From positions 1-50,777 of the forward strand of contig DATKAJ010000045.1 of assembly GCA_035498175.1 (NCBI GenBank): DNA of 50,777 nt. The letters are read 5' to 3'. Below, in pieces: positions 26,802-34,979 of this stretch; within the stretch, counting starts at the first letter, position 1, and every line of letters starts with the position of its first letter. Under the pieces are notes generated by a model that was not told where the DNA came from, made no database searches, and saw only the letters and a program-made list of their open reading frames with translations. Made by a program: the position numbers and the translations under genes. The stretch comes from JALORV01 sp035498175 (GTDB lineage Bacteria; Pseudomonadota; Gammaproteobacteria; Burkholderiales; Burkholderiaceae_F).

Positions 26802-27350
26802 ATGAGGCTGGCAAAGGGGAGAAGCCGAAGAGTCCTGACGGTTCTTGCCACCGGCGCCTGGATGCTTCTGACCGCATGCAGCGCCCCGCCGCCTGCTCCG
26901 AGTCGTGAGTCGTCGACGGCTGCCGCACCGGTCGCTTCCGTGTCTTCGAGTGTCGATCCCTCGGCCTATGGAAGCCGCAGCACGAACCCGCTGAAGCTGG
27001 CCCCGCGCGATCCGACGCTGGAGGCCTGGAAGGTGAGCGCCGCGCAGCGCATCCACCAGACCAACCAGAAGTCGCTGTTCGAAGGCAGGCCGCACCACCT
27101 GCTGCAGGCCGTAATCGTGGTCGAGGCCACTGTCGACAGGGGCGGAAACGTCGTTGCCTCCAAGGTCACCCGGTCGCCTCACATCAAGCGTCTGGACGAC
27201 ATGGCGCTCGCTTCTCTCAAGGCCGCATCGCCGTTGCCGGCGCCGCCGCCGGTGCTGCTCGTACGGGGCAATCTAGTGTTTTCGGAGACCTGGCTGGTCC
27301 AGAACGACAACACCTTCCGGGTCCGGACGCTGACGCTGCCTCAGGAGTAG
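26802..27350 (+). CDS. TonB-like C-terminal domain lipoprotein
   Basis: A 182-residue lipoprotein. Residues 1-27 form a signal peptide ending in the lipobox L-L-T-A-C. A Ser/Pro/Ala-rich linker follows. The remaining part resembles a TonB C-terminal domain: V-I-V-V-E-A-T-V-D-R-G-G-N-V, then S-P-H-I-K-R-L-D-D-M-A-L-A-S-L-K-A-A-S-P-L-P. The ATG at 26802 is preferred over the GTG at 26787 because GGGGAGG lies at good spacing and it begins the signal peptide. Lacking a membrane anchor that spans to ExbBD, it is unlikely to be a true energy transducer. No partner genes are nearby. Confidence 0.8.
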   Translation: MRLAKGRSRRVLTVLATGAWMLLTACSAPPPAPSRESSTAAAPVASVSSSVDPSAYGSRSTNPLKLAPRDPTLEAWKVSAAQRIHQTNQKSLFEGRPHHLLQAVIVVEATVDRGGNVVASKVTRSPHIKRLDDMALASLKAASPLPAPPPVLLVRGNLVFSETWLVQNDNTFRVRTLTLPQE

Positions 27351-27353
27351 CGA

Positions 27354-27398
27354 AAATGCATCAATCCGGGCAAATACGGAGGCCCGGAAGCTGCATTT
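27354..27398 (+). repeat. Nested double inverted repeat after the TonB-like lipoprotein gene
   Basis: An outer stem AAATGCA/TGCATTT and an inner stem TCCGGGC/GCCCGGA (both perfect 7 bp) are arranged concentrically, with a 10-base loop. It begins 3 bases after the stop codon. It could act as a transcript 3'-end structure; the tail has only TTTT at 27406-27409 after a few bases, so it is not a textbook terminator. Confidence 0.6.
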
Positions 27399-27538
27399 GC
27401 CACGGTTTTGCGTGATCCGACCCCCGTTTCGTGTCAACCTTGTCGCCGGCTGCGCGTTGTCTATCGCGGAGCCTGGGCGCCCTTTGGGGCCTGGCCCATC
27501 CGCTCTCACTTTCTTTAACCGTTCCAGGAACCATTGAA

Positions 27539-27715
27539 ATGAAGAAACTGCTTGCTGCCATGATCGCCGCCTCGTTCGCGTGCGGCGTTGCTTATGCCGC
27601 TGACGCTCCCAAGGACGCGAAGAAGCCGACCGCCGAGGAGTGCAAGAAGGCCGCCGACGCCAAGAAGGATCTGGCTGGCTGCGAAAAGCCGAAGGCGGAC
27701 GCCCCGAAGAAGTAA
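27539..27715 (+). CDS. Small secreted Lys/Ala/Asp-rich protein
   Basis: A 58-residue protein. Residues 1-21 look like a Sec signal peptide (K-K, hydrophobic stretch, A-Y-A-A). The mature part of about 37 residues is very rich in Lys, Ala and Asp, with two cysteines (E-E-C-K-K and A-G-C-E-K) that could form a disulphide. I do not recognise a function. A terminator follows immediately, which supports it as a real gene. Confidence 0.65.
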   Translation: MKKLLAAMIAASFACGVAYAADAPKDAKKPTAEECKKAADAKKDLAGCEKPKADAPKK

Positions 27716-27737
27716 TTCGGACGTTTTCGAGCGAATC

Positions 27738-27763
27738 GGGCAGGCCTTGCGCCTGCCCTTTTT
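27738..27763 (+). terminator. Rho-independent terminator of the small secreted protein gene
   Basis: An 8-bp stem GGGCAGGC/GCCTGCCC with a 5-base loop is followed by TTTTT, 22 bases after the stop. Its T-run overlaps the last codon of the convergent minus-strand DUF167 gene. Confidence 0.92.
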
Positions 27764-28070
27764 ATTTGGGCCACAGGCAACGGAGAATTTCGTCAGCCCC
27801 CATCGAGCCGCGCGGCGCAGCCACGCGTTTGTCGCGACTTGCAATGCCGGAAGCGATGCGCAGCGACGAAGGCGGCTGCTTCAGGGCTTCGGCGATCACC
27901 TTGATCAAGGCCGCATTCGCGTGGCCATCGGTCGCGCGTGCCTGGACCGCGACCTTGAGACGTTCGCCATGCAGGCCGACGATGGCAGTGCGACGCGCGC
28001 CGGGCTGCACGTGTACTGCGATGCTGAGTTCCAGCTCTGTGAGGCGCAGCCAGGGCGGCATATCCGGCAT
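27762..28070 (-). CDS. DUF167 (YggU) family protein
   Basis: A 102-residue protein on the minus strand. The family pattern is clear: V-Q-P-G-A-R-R-T near residue 22, then G-E-R-L-K-V-A-V-Q-A-R-A-T-D-G-H-A-N-A-A-L, and a C-terminal R-I-A-S-G-I-A-S-R-D-K-R motif. Structures of relatives are known but the role is not. A second Met at residue 4 is an alternative start. It runs toward the small secreted gene and away from hemE, with only 24 bases between it and hemE. Confidence 0.88.
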   Translation of the reverse strand: MPDMPPWLRLTELELSIAVHVQPGARRTAIVGLHGERLKVAVQARATDGHANAALIKVIAEALKQPPSSLRIASGIASRDKRVAAPRGSMGADEILRCLWPK

Positions 28071-28094
28071 GACAGAATCGCGCTTTGACCGCGC

Positions 28095-29189
28095 GTGGCC
28101 CGCTCTGTGAGACCTGTGAACGATACCTTTCTGCGCGCGCTACTGCGGCAACCGACCGACTACACACCGGTCTGGCTGATGCGACAGGCCGGCCGCTACA
28201 TGGCGGAGTACAACGCGACCCGCAAGCGCGCCGGCAGCTTCCTGAACCTGGCAAAGACGCCGGCGCTCGCCACGGAAGTGACGCTGCAGCCCGTGGACCG
28301 CTTCCCGCTGGATGCGGCCATCCTCTTCTCGGACATTCTCACCGTGCCCGACGCGATGGGGCTGGGGCTGTACTTCGCCGAAGGGGAGGGACCGAAGTTC
28401 GAAAGGCCGCTGCGGAGCGAAGATGCGATCGTGCAACTGGCTGCCCCCGACCCCGAATTGAGCCTGGGCTACGTGATGGACGCGGTGCGCGAGATCCGGC
28501 GCGCGCTGCGCGATCGGATTCCGTTGATCGGTTTCTCCGGCAGCCCTTTCACGCTGGCGTGCTACATGGTCGAGGGCGGCGGCTCGGATGACTTTAGGCA
28601 CATCAAGACGATGCTGTACGCGCGGCCCGAACTGCTGCACCGCATCCTCTCGGTCAATGCACGGGCAGTTGCCGACTACCTGAATGCCCAGATCGGGGCG
28701 GGAGCACAAGCGGTGATGCTCTTCGATACCTGGGGCGGTTCGCTGGCCGATGGGGCCTATCAGCAGTTTTCGCTGGCGTACCTGAAGGAAGTCGTCGCGC
28801 GCTTGCACCGGGAACACGACGGCGAGCGCGTCCCGAGCATCGTCTTCACGAAAGGCGGGGGCCTCTGGCTCGAAGACATCGCTGCAATCGGCTGCGACGC
28901 GGTGGGGCTCGACTGGACGGTCAATCTGCATCGCGCGCGCCAACGCATCGACGACGCCTGCGCGCTGCAGGGAAATCTCGATCCGATGGCGCTCTTCGCG
29001 CCCGAGTCTCAATTGCGGGCGCAGGTGCGTCGCGTCGTGGAGGACTTCGGCGCGCCCCGCCGCCCGGATGGCCGATATGGGGGTCATGTCTTCAACCTCG
29101 GCCACGGAATCTCGCAGTTCACGCCGCCTGAGGCCGTCGGGATCCTGGTCGACGAAGTGCATCGGCACAGCCGCTCGATGAGAACTTGA
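28095..29189 (+). CDS. hemE: Uroporphyrinogen decarboxylase
   Basis: A 364-residue haem-biosynthesis enzyme converting uroporphyrinogen III to coproporphyrinogen III. Both family signatures are visible: P-V-W-L-M-R-Q-A-G-R-Y near residue 25 and G-F-S-G-S-P-F-T-L-A-C-Y near 145. The conserved H-G in N-L-G-H-G-I is near the C-terminus. The start is uncertain: GTG at 28095, 28107 or 28116 all work, since the conserved N-D-T-F-L-R-A-L-L begins at codon 9, and none has a good ribosome binding site. The start lies 24 bases from that of the divergent DUF167 gene. The hemE-priA neighbourhood is common in betaproteobacteria. Confidence 0.97.
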   Translation: MARSVRPVNDTFLRALLRQPTDYTPVWLMRQAGRYMAEYNATRKRAGSFLNLAKTPALATEVTLQPVDRFPLDAAILFSDILTVPDAMGLGLYFAEGEGPKFERPLRSEDAIVQLAAPDPELSLGYVMDAVREIRRALRDRIPLIGFSGSPFTLACYMVEGGGSDDFRHIKTMLYARPELLHRILSVNARAVADYLNAQIGAGAQAVMLFDTWGGSLADGAYQQFSLAYLKEVVARLHREHDGERVPSIVFTKGGGLWLEDIAAIGCDAVGLDWTVNLHRARQRIDDACALQGNLDPMALFAPESQLRAQVRRVVEDFGAPRRPDGRYGGHVFNLGHGISQFTPPEAVGILVDEVHRHSRSMRT

Positions 29190-29520
29190 GCCGTCACCTG
29201 AGCCGGCCGAAAAAGGTCAGCCGCGCTTGACTTATTCACAAAAGCGCGCTCAACCAATATTCATGCGGGTCGCGGCGGGATCTGCCCCGGTTAGGCTCGA
29301 TTTAGTTCTGTAAGTGATTGATTTGCTGGATAGATGTCAGCCGCGTGACGAAGCGGTGGCCGGCGTAGATCCAATTCCGCCGCGGGTTTGCGCGCGCGAC
29401 TCACCGCTTGTCCACAAAGTTATCCACATGCCTCGCGACTTTCCTTGGGCGCATAAATGAATCAAGCAGTTAGGACAGTATCCTCAAGTGCAAGCTGATG
29501 AAGTGAGCGACTTTGGAGAG
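29190..29520. other. Intergenic region with a DnaA-box cluster between hemE and priA
   Basis: This 331-base gap contains TTATTCACA (29232-29240) and TTATCCACA (29420-29428), both perfect matches to the DnaA box TTWTNCACA, plus TTGTCCACA (29408-29416) with one mismatch. The first box is flanked by a 7-bp inverted repeat CGCGCTT/AAGCGCG (29222-29248). A relatively AT-rich stretch (about 29297-29337) lies between. No gene is evident. This may be a DnaA-regulated promoter for priA, a DnaA-titration site or an origin relic; see findings. Confidence 0.6.
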
Positions 29521-31524
29521 ATGGCTTCGCCCATCATGCAGGTCCTAGTCGATGGACCTTTCGACTCGCCACTCGACTACGTCGCGCCGCTGCATCACTC
29601 GTCACCTGCAATCGGTGTTCGCTGCATCGTGCCCCTCGGGCGGCGCAAGGCGCTGGGTCTGATTGCCGGAGTCTCGCCGACCAGTGCGATCGAACCGCTG
29701 CGCATCAAGCGTGTGGAGAGGCTGCTCGACGAAGTCTCGGCGCTCGATGAACACTGGCTGGCCTTCACACGCTTCGCCGCGGACTATTACCAGCATGGCT
29801 GGGGCGAGGTTGCGATCCCTGCGCTGCCGCCGGCGCTGCGGCAGCTGCCTGGTCCGCGTCATGCGCGCGCGCTCGAGCGCTTGCGCCAAGCGCCGTTGGG
29901 TACCGCGGGATCGCCGACGCGCGGTGCGGAACTCAATGAAGAGCAACGAGCGGCCCTGGCCGGAATCGCGAATGACGAGGGCTTCACGGCCAACCTCCTT
30001 TTTGGCGTGACGGGTAGCGGCAAGACCGAGGTCTACCTCGCCTCGATCGAGCGCGTGCTCGCGGTGCGGCGGGACGCGCAGGCCTTACTGCTCGTGCCCG
30101 AGATCAACCTGACACCCCAGCTCGAGGCGCGCGTCCGCTCGCACTTTCCGGGCGAAACGGTGATGGCGATGCACAGCGGGCTGGCCGCTGCCGAACGCAC
30201 GCGCGCCTGGCTCGCGGCACACGAAGGGCGAGCGCGCGTGATCATCGGGACGCGCCTCGCGATCTTCGCCTCGCTCCCGCGACTCGCGGTCATTGTCGTC
30301 GACGAAGAGCACGATCCGTCCTACAAGGCGGGAGAAGGCGTGCGCTACTCGGCGCGAGATCTCGCCGTCAAGCGCGCGCAGATGCTGCGCATTCCGGTGG
30401 TGCTGGGATCCGCGACGCCGTCGCTGGAAACCTGGTCGCATGCGCGTTCAGGGCGCTATCGCCTGCTGCGACTGACGCGCCGTATTTCCAATGAGTTCCC
30501 GCAGCCACGCATCGAGCTCGTTGAGCCTAAGTCCGAGGCCACGTCAGGTATCGCGGCTGCGATCGAGAACGCGATAGGCGATGGCCTCGGACGTGGCGAA
30601 CAGTCGCTCGTGTTCCTGAATCGGCGCGGCTATGCCACCGTCGTGGCCTGTGACGCCTGCGGCTGGCTCTCGCATTGCCCGCATTGCGCAGCGTACGCCG
30701 TGTTCCACAAGCCCGACGGGGCACTGCACTGCCATCACTGCGGCTGGACGCAGCCTGTGCCGCGGACCTGCCCGACCTGTGGCAACAGCGCGCTGCGCGG
30801 CGTTGGTCGCGGCACGCAGCGCATCGAAGAATGGGTGCGAGAGCGCTGGCCGCAAGCGCGCGTCGCACGCGTCGACCGGGATACCGCACGCCGCCGGAAT
30901 GCGGCGTCGAATGCACTGGACGCCGTCCATCGCGGCGAGGTCGATGTGCTGGTCGGGACGCAGATGATCGCCAAGGGTCACGACTTCCGTCGCATCGCCC
31001 TCGTTGTGGTCCTCAATGCGGACGGGCAACTCATGGCGCAGGACTTCCGCGCGTCCGAGCGACTATTCGCCACGCTGGTCCAGGTGATAGGACGCGCCGG
31101 GCGCAGCGGCGGTGCGAGTCGGGCGCTGGTGCAGACGCGGTACCCTGCTCATCCGCTGTTTGCAGCACTGGCCGGCCTCGACTACGCCGCATTCGCAGAC
31201 GCGCTCCTGGCCGAGCGCGAACGCGCGGCCATGCCGCCGTACAGCCACCAAGCGCTGCTGACTGCCGAGGCTGCGCGCCTCGGCGACGCGCTGGCCTTCC
31301 TGCGCAATGCGGCCGAGCTGGCGGCGGCTGCGTCGGCCGTGCGAGTGTTCGATCCGGTGCCGATGACGCTCGCGCGGCGCGCGGGTATCGAGCGGGCGCA
31401 GTTGCTTGTCGAAGCGGCGCAGCGGCCGCCGCTGCACCGCTTCCTGCGCGCGTGGCTGGCCCGCCTGCGGGAACTGAAGGCGCGGGTCCGCTGGAACATC
31501 GAGGTCGACCCCGCGGAAATCTGA
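29521..31524 (+). CDS. priA: Primosomal protein N' (replication-restart helicase PriA)
   Basis: A 667-residue superfamily 2 helicase that reloads the replisome at stalled forks. Walker A G-V-T-G-S-G-K-T starts at 162 (K168), and the DEEH box is at 261-264. The zinc-binding region with eight cysteines in C-x-x-C pairs spans residues 377-420. T-Q-M-I-A-K-G-H-D-F and Q-V-I-G-R-A-G-R are helicase motifs V and VI. Start candidates are GTG 29488, ATG 29521 and ATG 29536. I chose 29521 as closest to the expected N-terminus, although GGAG is only two bases away. The upstream gap carries DnaA boxes. Confidence 0.96.
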   Translation: MASPIMQVLVDGPFDSPLDYVAPLHHSSPAIGVRCIVPLGRRKALGLIAGVSPTSAIEPLRIKRVERLLDEVSALDEHWLAFTRFAADYYQHGWGEVAIPALPPALRQLPGPRHARALERLRQAPLGTAGSPTRGAELNEEQRAALAGIANDEGFTANLLFGVTGSGKTEVYLASIERVLAVRRDAQALLLVPEINLTPQLEARVRSHFPGETVMAMHSGLAAAERTRAWLAAHEGRARVIIGTRLAIFASLPRLAVIVVDEEHDPSYKAGEGVRYSARDLAVKRAQMLRIPVVLGSATPSLETWSHARSGRYRLLRLTRRISNEFPQPRIELVEPKSEATSGIAAAIENAIGDGLGRGEQSLVFLNRRGYATVVACDACGWLSHCPHCAAYAVFHKPDGALHCHHCGWTQPVPRTCPTCGNSALRGVGRGTQRIEEWVRERWPQARVARVDRDTARRRNAASNALDAVHRGEVDVLVGTQMIAKGHDFRRIALVVVLNADGQLMAQDFRASERLFATLVQVIGRAGRSGGASRALVQTRYPAHPLFAALAGLDYAAFADALLAERERAAMPPYSHQALLTAEAARLGDALAFLRNAAELAAAASAVRVFDPVPMTLARRAGIERAQLLVEAAQRPPLHRFLRAWLARLRELKARVRWNIEVDPAEI

Positions 31525-31593
31525 CCGCGACACGGAATAATCGCGCGGCGCAGGGTGTTTACCTCCTGTTGCAACCACCCGGAGGAGAAGAGA

Positions 31594-31989
31594 ATGGAGA
31601 GGCTTGTCGCAGTGCTGGCGCTCGTGGCCGCAATCGGTCTCGCGGGGTGTTCGTCGATGGGGTATGGCAGCTCAGCGGCGGCGCCGCCGACCAAAGTCGC
31701 AGACGGCGCCCTGACCAACACCGCCGGAATGACCCTGTACACCTTCGACAAGGACGCGGCGGGAAGCGGCAAGAGCGAGTGCAACGGGGCCTGCGCCGCC
31801 AACTGGCCGCCGCTGCTGGCCGACGGCGATGCGAAGGCGAGCGGCGACTACACGATCATCACGCGCGCAGACGGCGCGCGGCAGTGGGCGTACAAGGGCA
31901 AGCCGCTGTATCTCTGGAGCAAGGACGGCAAGCCCGGCGATCGCAGCGGCGACGGCTTCAACAACGTCTGGCGGGTGGCGCGCACCTGA
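31594..31989 (+). CDS. COG4315-type lipoprotein (secreted-repeat family)
   Basis: A 131-residue lipoprotein with lipobox L-A-G-C at about residues 15-18. It has two copies of the family repeat: G-M-T-L-Y-T-F-D-K-D with C-N-G-A-C-A-A-N-W-P-P, then G-K-P-L-Y-L-W-S-K-D-G-K-P-G-D. The GGAGGAGAAG ribosome binding site fixes the ATG at 31594. The role of the family is unknown. It lies 10 bases before an ECF sigma gene and is probably co-transcribed with it, as is common for this family in Burkholderiales. Confidence 0.88.
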   Translation: MERLVAVLALVAAIGLAGCSSMGYGSSAAAPPTKVADGALTNTAGMTLYTFDKDAAGSGKSECNGACAANWPPLLADGDAKASGDYTIITRADGARQWAYKGKPLYLWSKDGKPGDRSGDGFNNVWRVART

Positions 31990-31999
31990 TGAACAGAAG

Positions 32000-32536
32000 A
32001 TGGCGATCGGCTTCAGCGCTGCAGACGCGGAACGGCTGATTCCGCGGCTGCGGCGTTATGCGCTGGCGCTGACGGGAACGCGTGAGGCGGCTGACGACCT
32101 GACGCAGGACACGCTGGAACGCGCCTGGCGCAAGCGCGCGCTGTGGCAGCCCGGCAGCGACCTGCGGGCCTGGTTGTTCACCGTGATGCATAACGTCTAT
32201 GTCAACGGCGTGCGCACCGCACGCCCCGTCGAATCGCTGGACGACGAACGTTTCAGCGCAGATCATGACCGGTCGTGGACACAGCCCGATGCGGTCGAAG
32301 CGCAGCTGGCGCTCTCCGACGTCAAGGCGGCCTTTGGCCGGCTTTCGGACGACCATCGGGAAGTCCTGCTGCTGGTCGGCGTCGAGCAACTGAGCTATGT
32401 GGAGGCCGCCGCGGTGCTGGAGGTTCCGATTGGAACCGTCATGTCTCGCCTTGCGCGCGGCCGCGAGCAGTTGCGGCGCCTGCTGTCCTCGGAGGCGACC
32501 GCTGCTGTGCCGCCAGCACTGCGCCGGGTGAAGTGA
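32000..32536 (+). CDS. ECF-type RNA polymerase sigma factor
   Basis: A 178-residue sigma factor. Region 2 shows L-R-R-Y-A-L-A-L-T-G and A-D-D-L-T-Q-D-T-L-E-R-A-W, and region 4 has L-S-Y-V-E-A-A-A-V-L-E-V-P-I-G-T-V-M-S-R-L-A-R-G. There is no region 1 or 3, as expected for the ECF class. It directs RNA polymerase to a stress regulon. The anti-sigma gene starts one base after its stop, so the two are co-translated. The inducing signal is unknown, but the anti-sigma and lipoprotein partners point to an envelope signal. Confidence 0.93.
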   Translation: MAIGFSAADAERLIPRLRRYALALTGTREAADDLTQDTLERAWRKRALWQPGSDLRAWLFTVMHNVYVNGVRTARPVESLDDERFSADHDRSWTQPDAVEAQLALSDVKAAFGRLSDDHREVLLLVGVEQLSYVEAAAVLEVPIGTVMSRLARGREQLRRLLSSEATAAVPPALRRVK

Positions 32537-32537
32537 A

Positions 32538-33275
32538 ATGAACGAAGACAAGCTTCACGCTTACGTCGATGGTCACGCGAGTTCTGCCGAGCGCCTCGAG
32601 ATCGAGGCGGAGCTGGCGCACGATCCCGAGGCCGCGGCGCGTGTCGCTGATTACAAGCGGCAGAACGAAGCGTTGCGCGCGCTGCTGGATCCGATGCTTG
32701 ACGAGCCACACTCGCTCGGCATCGCGTCACGTAGCCGGTCGCGCTGGCAACGCTGGGGCGGCCTCGCGGCGACCCTCGCGCTGGGCTTCGTCGGAGGCTA
32801 TCTCGCTCGCGGCGACCTGCTCGGCGGGCCCCGCCTCGAACCGATTGCGCGACAGGCGATGCTGGCGCACGCGGCCTATGTGCCGGAGGTGCGCCATCCG
32901 GTCGAGGTCGGTGCTACCGAAGAACAGCATCTGTTGGCGTGGCTGTCGAAACGCCTGTCCACGCCACTGCGCGCACCGGCACTCGATGCGGCTGGCTATC
33001 ACTTGCTCGGCGGGCGCCTGCTGCCGGCGACGCAGGCGAGCGACCCCGCCCCAATGGCGCTGCTGATGTACGAGAACGCACGCGGGCAGCGTCTTTCACT
33101 GCTGATCAAGCGCGAGTCCACGAACACCGAGACGGCGTTCCGCTATGCCGACGACCGCGGTACCTGTGTGTTCTACTGGATCGACGGGCCGCTGGGGTAT
33201 GCGCTCGCGGGCGACATGGACCGCAACGAGCTGCAGAAAGTCGCGCGTCTGGTCTATCGCCAGCTCAACCCCTGA
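32538..33275 (+). CDS. Transmembrane anti-sigma factor
   Basis: A 245-residue protein with a short cytoplasmic N-terminus (L-H-A-Y-V-D-G, typical of zinc-less anti-sigma domains, followed by an E-A-E-L-A-H-D-P segment), one membrane helix around residues 73-91 and a periplasmic domain of about 150 residues. No H-x3-C-x2-C zinc motif is present. It should hold the preceding ECF factor inactive at the membrane until a periplasmic signal arrives. A convergent terminator hairpin lies after the stop. Confidence 0.9.
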   Translation: MNEDKLHAYVDGHASSAERLEIEAELAHDPEAAARVADYKRQNEALRALLDPMLDEPHSLGIASRSRSRWQRWGGLAATLALGFVGGYLARGDLLGGPRLEPIARQAMLAHAAYVPEVRHPVEVGATEEQHLLAWLSKRLSTPLRAPALDAAGYHLLGGRLLPATQASDPAPMALLMYENARGQRLSLLIKRESTNTETAFRYADDRGTCVFYWIDGPLGYALAGDMDRNELQKVARLVYRQLNP

Positions 33276-33304
33276 CGACCTCGCGCAGGCCGTGCAGAAC
33301 GAAA

Positions 33305-33322
33305 CGGGCGCGAGAGCGCCCG
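33305..33322. terminator. Convergent hairpin between anti-sigma and cytochrome genes
   Basis: A perfect 7-bp stem CGGGCGC/GCGCCCG with GAGA loop lies in the 70-base gap between two convergent genes. The minus-strand tail (TTTCGTT) is more T-rich than the plus-strand tail (CTTGCTTGTT). It could serve both transcripts. Confidence 0.6.
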
Positions 33323-33345
33323 CTTGCTTGTTCTCGAACGAGCCG

Positions 33346-34428
33346 CTACTTGGCCGCCGCCAGCAGGTACTCAACTGCAGCGCGGATCTCGGCGTCACTT
33401 GCCGCCGCCTGTCCACCCTTCGGCGGCATCGCTCCCTTGCCCTTCAGGACCGAGGCGACTAGCGCATCGACGCCGGCCTTGCTGCGCGGGGCCCATGCAA
33501 CTTTGTCGCCGTACTTGGGTGCGCCGGCGACGCCGGTGGCGTGGCACGCGTTGCAACCTCTTGCATAGACCTGTGCACCGTCCGGCTTGCTTGCCGGTGC
33601 TGCTGCAGTGGCTGCTGTCGTAGTTGCTGCGGCCACCGGCGCCGCGCTCGTCGCAGCAGCCGGGCCGACGGACTTCGAAAACATGTACTGCACCGCGGAC
33701 TTCAGCTCGGCGTCCGTCAGATCCGCCATGCCGCCGCGCGCCGGCATGCCGCCGTGGCCCTTGATCGCCGCCGCGGCGACCGCGTCGACGCCGTTGGACA
33801 CGCGTTTGGTCCACGCTGCGCGATCGCCGATCTTCGGTGCGCCGTGCAGACCGGTGTTGTGACAGTTGCCACAGGTGGTCTGCACGATCTGCTCGCCGCT
33901 GCGGGCCGTGCCTTTGGCTGGCGCGGCAGCAGGCGCATCCGGCTCCTTGAACTTCGCGCCGGCCTGATTCGCGATGAAAGCGACTCCGCGCGCCACCTCG
34001 ATCGGATCCAGATCGGGGTTGCCGCCCTTGGCTGGCATGCCCTTGTAGCCTTCGACCGCGTGCTTGACGAGCGTGTCGTAACCCTGCTTGATGCGGGCCG
34101 ACCATGCGCCCGTATCGCCTGCCTTCGGAGCGCCCGCCGCACCGGTGGCGTGGCACGCGCTGCAGGCGAGCTTGTACACGGCCTCTCCGCTCTGCAGCGG
34201 GCGTGGACCCGAGGGCGTGCTCGCGAAGGCGACATATCCGACGGGGCGCAGCCGTTCGGCGATGGCCTCCGGTGTCATTGCGTCGGAGCCGGCGCCGCCC
34301 ACCTTCTGGCTGGCGACATAACTCGCCAGCAGAATGATCAGGACCACCGGCACCAGGAACGCGAGTATCACGACCGTGATCAACTGGCGCGGGGTCTTGA
34401 TCAGCGCGGTGTGTTTATCGCTCGACAT
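33346..34428 (-). CDS. Membrane-anchored triheme cytochrome c (three c5-like domains)
   Basis: A 360-residue protein with one N-terminal membrane helix (about 16-38) that anchors it to the periplasmic face. Three class-I cytochrome modules follow, each with a haem motif and a downstream Met ligand in a G-x-M-P-x-K/R-G-G loop: C89-S-A-C-H93 with M131, C186-G-N-C-H190 with M228, C292-N-A-C-H296 with M334. The spacing of about 100 residues shows a triplication. Ala/Pro/Thr-rich linkers join domains 1-2 and 2-3. It likely carries electrons to a terminal oxidase or reductase. The M-S-S-D-K start was chosen because the longer open frame upstream runs into the tRNA gene. Confidence 0.93.
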   Translation of the reverse strand: MSSDKHTALIKTPRQLITVVILAFLVPVVLIILLASYVASQKVGGAGSDAMTPEAIAERLRPVGYVAFASTPSGPRPLQSGEAVYKLACSACHATGAAGAPKAGDTGAWSARIKQGYDTLVKHAVEGYKGMPAKGGNPDLDPIEVARGVAFIANQAGAKFKEPDAPAAAPAKGTARSGEQIVQTTCGNCHNTGLHGAPKIGDRAAWTKRVSNGVDAVAAAAIKGHGGMPARGGMADLTDAELKSAVQYMFSKSVGPAAATSAAPVAAATTTAATAAAPASKPDGAQVYARGCNACHATGVAGAPKYGDKVAWAPRSKAGVDALVASVLKGKGAMPPKGGQAAASDAEIRAAVEYLLAAAK

Positions 34429-34680
34429 AAGGCTCCTGGCGACTGAACGAGGACGTTGCGCGAGGCGCGGATGGATGCAGGTGCAGGCAGCTGCGCACGG
34501 CCGAGGCGCGCAAAGCACGGAAGTATAGCCCGCAGCATCACTCGGACCGTGCGGCCTGCAATGGCGAAGGCATCGCAGCGCCTGTGAGGGAAACCCGCTA
34601 CCATCGCGCCTCGTGCGCGCCATCGCACCTGCCGGCAGCGCAGGGCGCTCCGGGCGGCGCGAAGCTTGCGTGCCTGGCAC

Positions 34681-34756
34681 GCGCCTGTAGCTCAGTGGAT
34701 AGAGTACTGGCCTCCGAAGCCAGGGGTCGTGGGTTCGAGTCCCGCCAGGCGCGCCA
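34681..34756 (+). tRNA. tRNA-Arg (anticodon CCG)
   Basis: A 76-base cloverleaf: acceptor GCGCCTG/CAGGCGC, D-arm with AGCTCAGTGGATAGAGT, anticodon stem CTGGC/GCCAG (34707-34711 / 34719-34723) with loop CTCCGAA and anticodon CCG at 34714-34716, T-loop GGTTCGAGTCC, discriminator G and encoded CCA (34754-34756). It reads CGG codons. Confidence 0.98.
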
Positions 34757-34979
34757 TCTTCCACCAGACTGCGTCGTCGTCTTTCCGTGGAACCAAGCTT
34801 TCGCTGAATTGGCAGAGATGCGGTTCTAGGCTGTCACCGCCGAGACATCGTTGCTTGATTCCGCGGTGTTGCAGTCTCCGGCGGCGCTCCACGACGAATC
34901 GTCGCGGCAGATGCCCGACGCGCTGCTTGCGCGGAGTTGAGCGTTGGAGACGCTCAGGTCGCAGCAGTAGCCGGCGGCC

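Noticed and set aside
29190..29520. The hemE-priA gap as the chromosomal oriC
   Set aside because: Not accepted as the main call: only three boxes, no dnaA/dnaN nearby, and genes on both sides run in one direction. Kept as a DnaA-box feature.
31988..32000. ATG inside the TGATGAAC at the end of the COG4315-type lipoprotein gene as the sigma-factor start
   Set aside because: That ATG is in a different phase from the sigma gene, so ATG 32000 is the start used.
34692..34892. Minus-strand open frame containing the peptide L-A-G-L-E-P-T-T-P-G-F-G-G over the tRNA-Arg gene; another open frame in a different phase there reads G-G-T-R-T-H-D-P
   Set aside because: These are the well-known spurious translations of the antisense strand of tRNA genes, not proteins. 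The tRNA fold is unambiguous.
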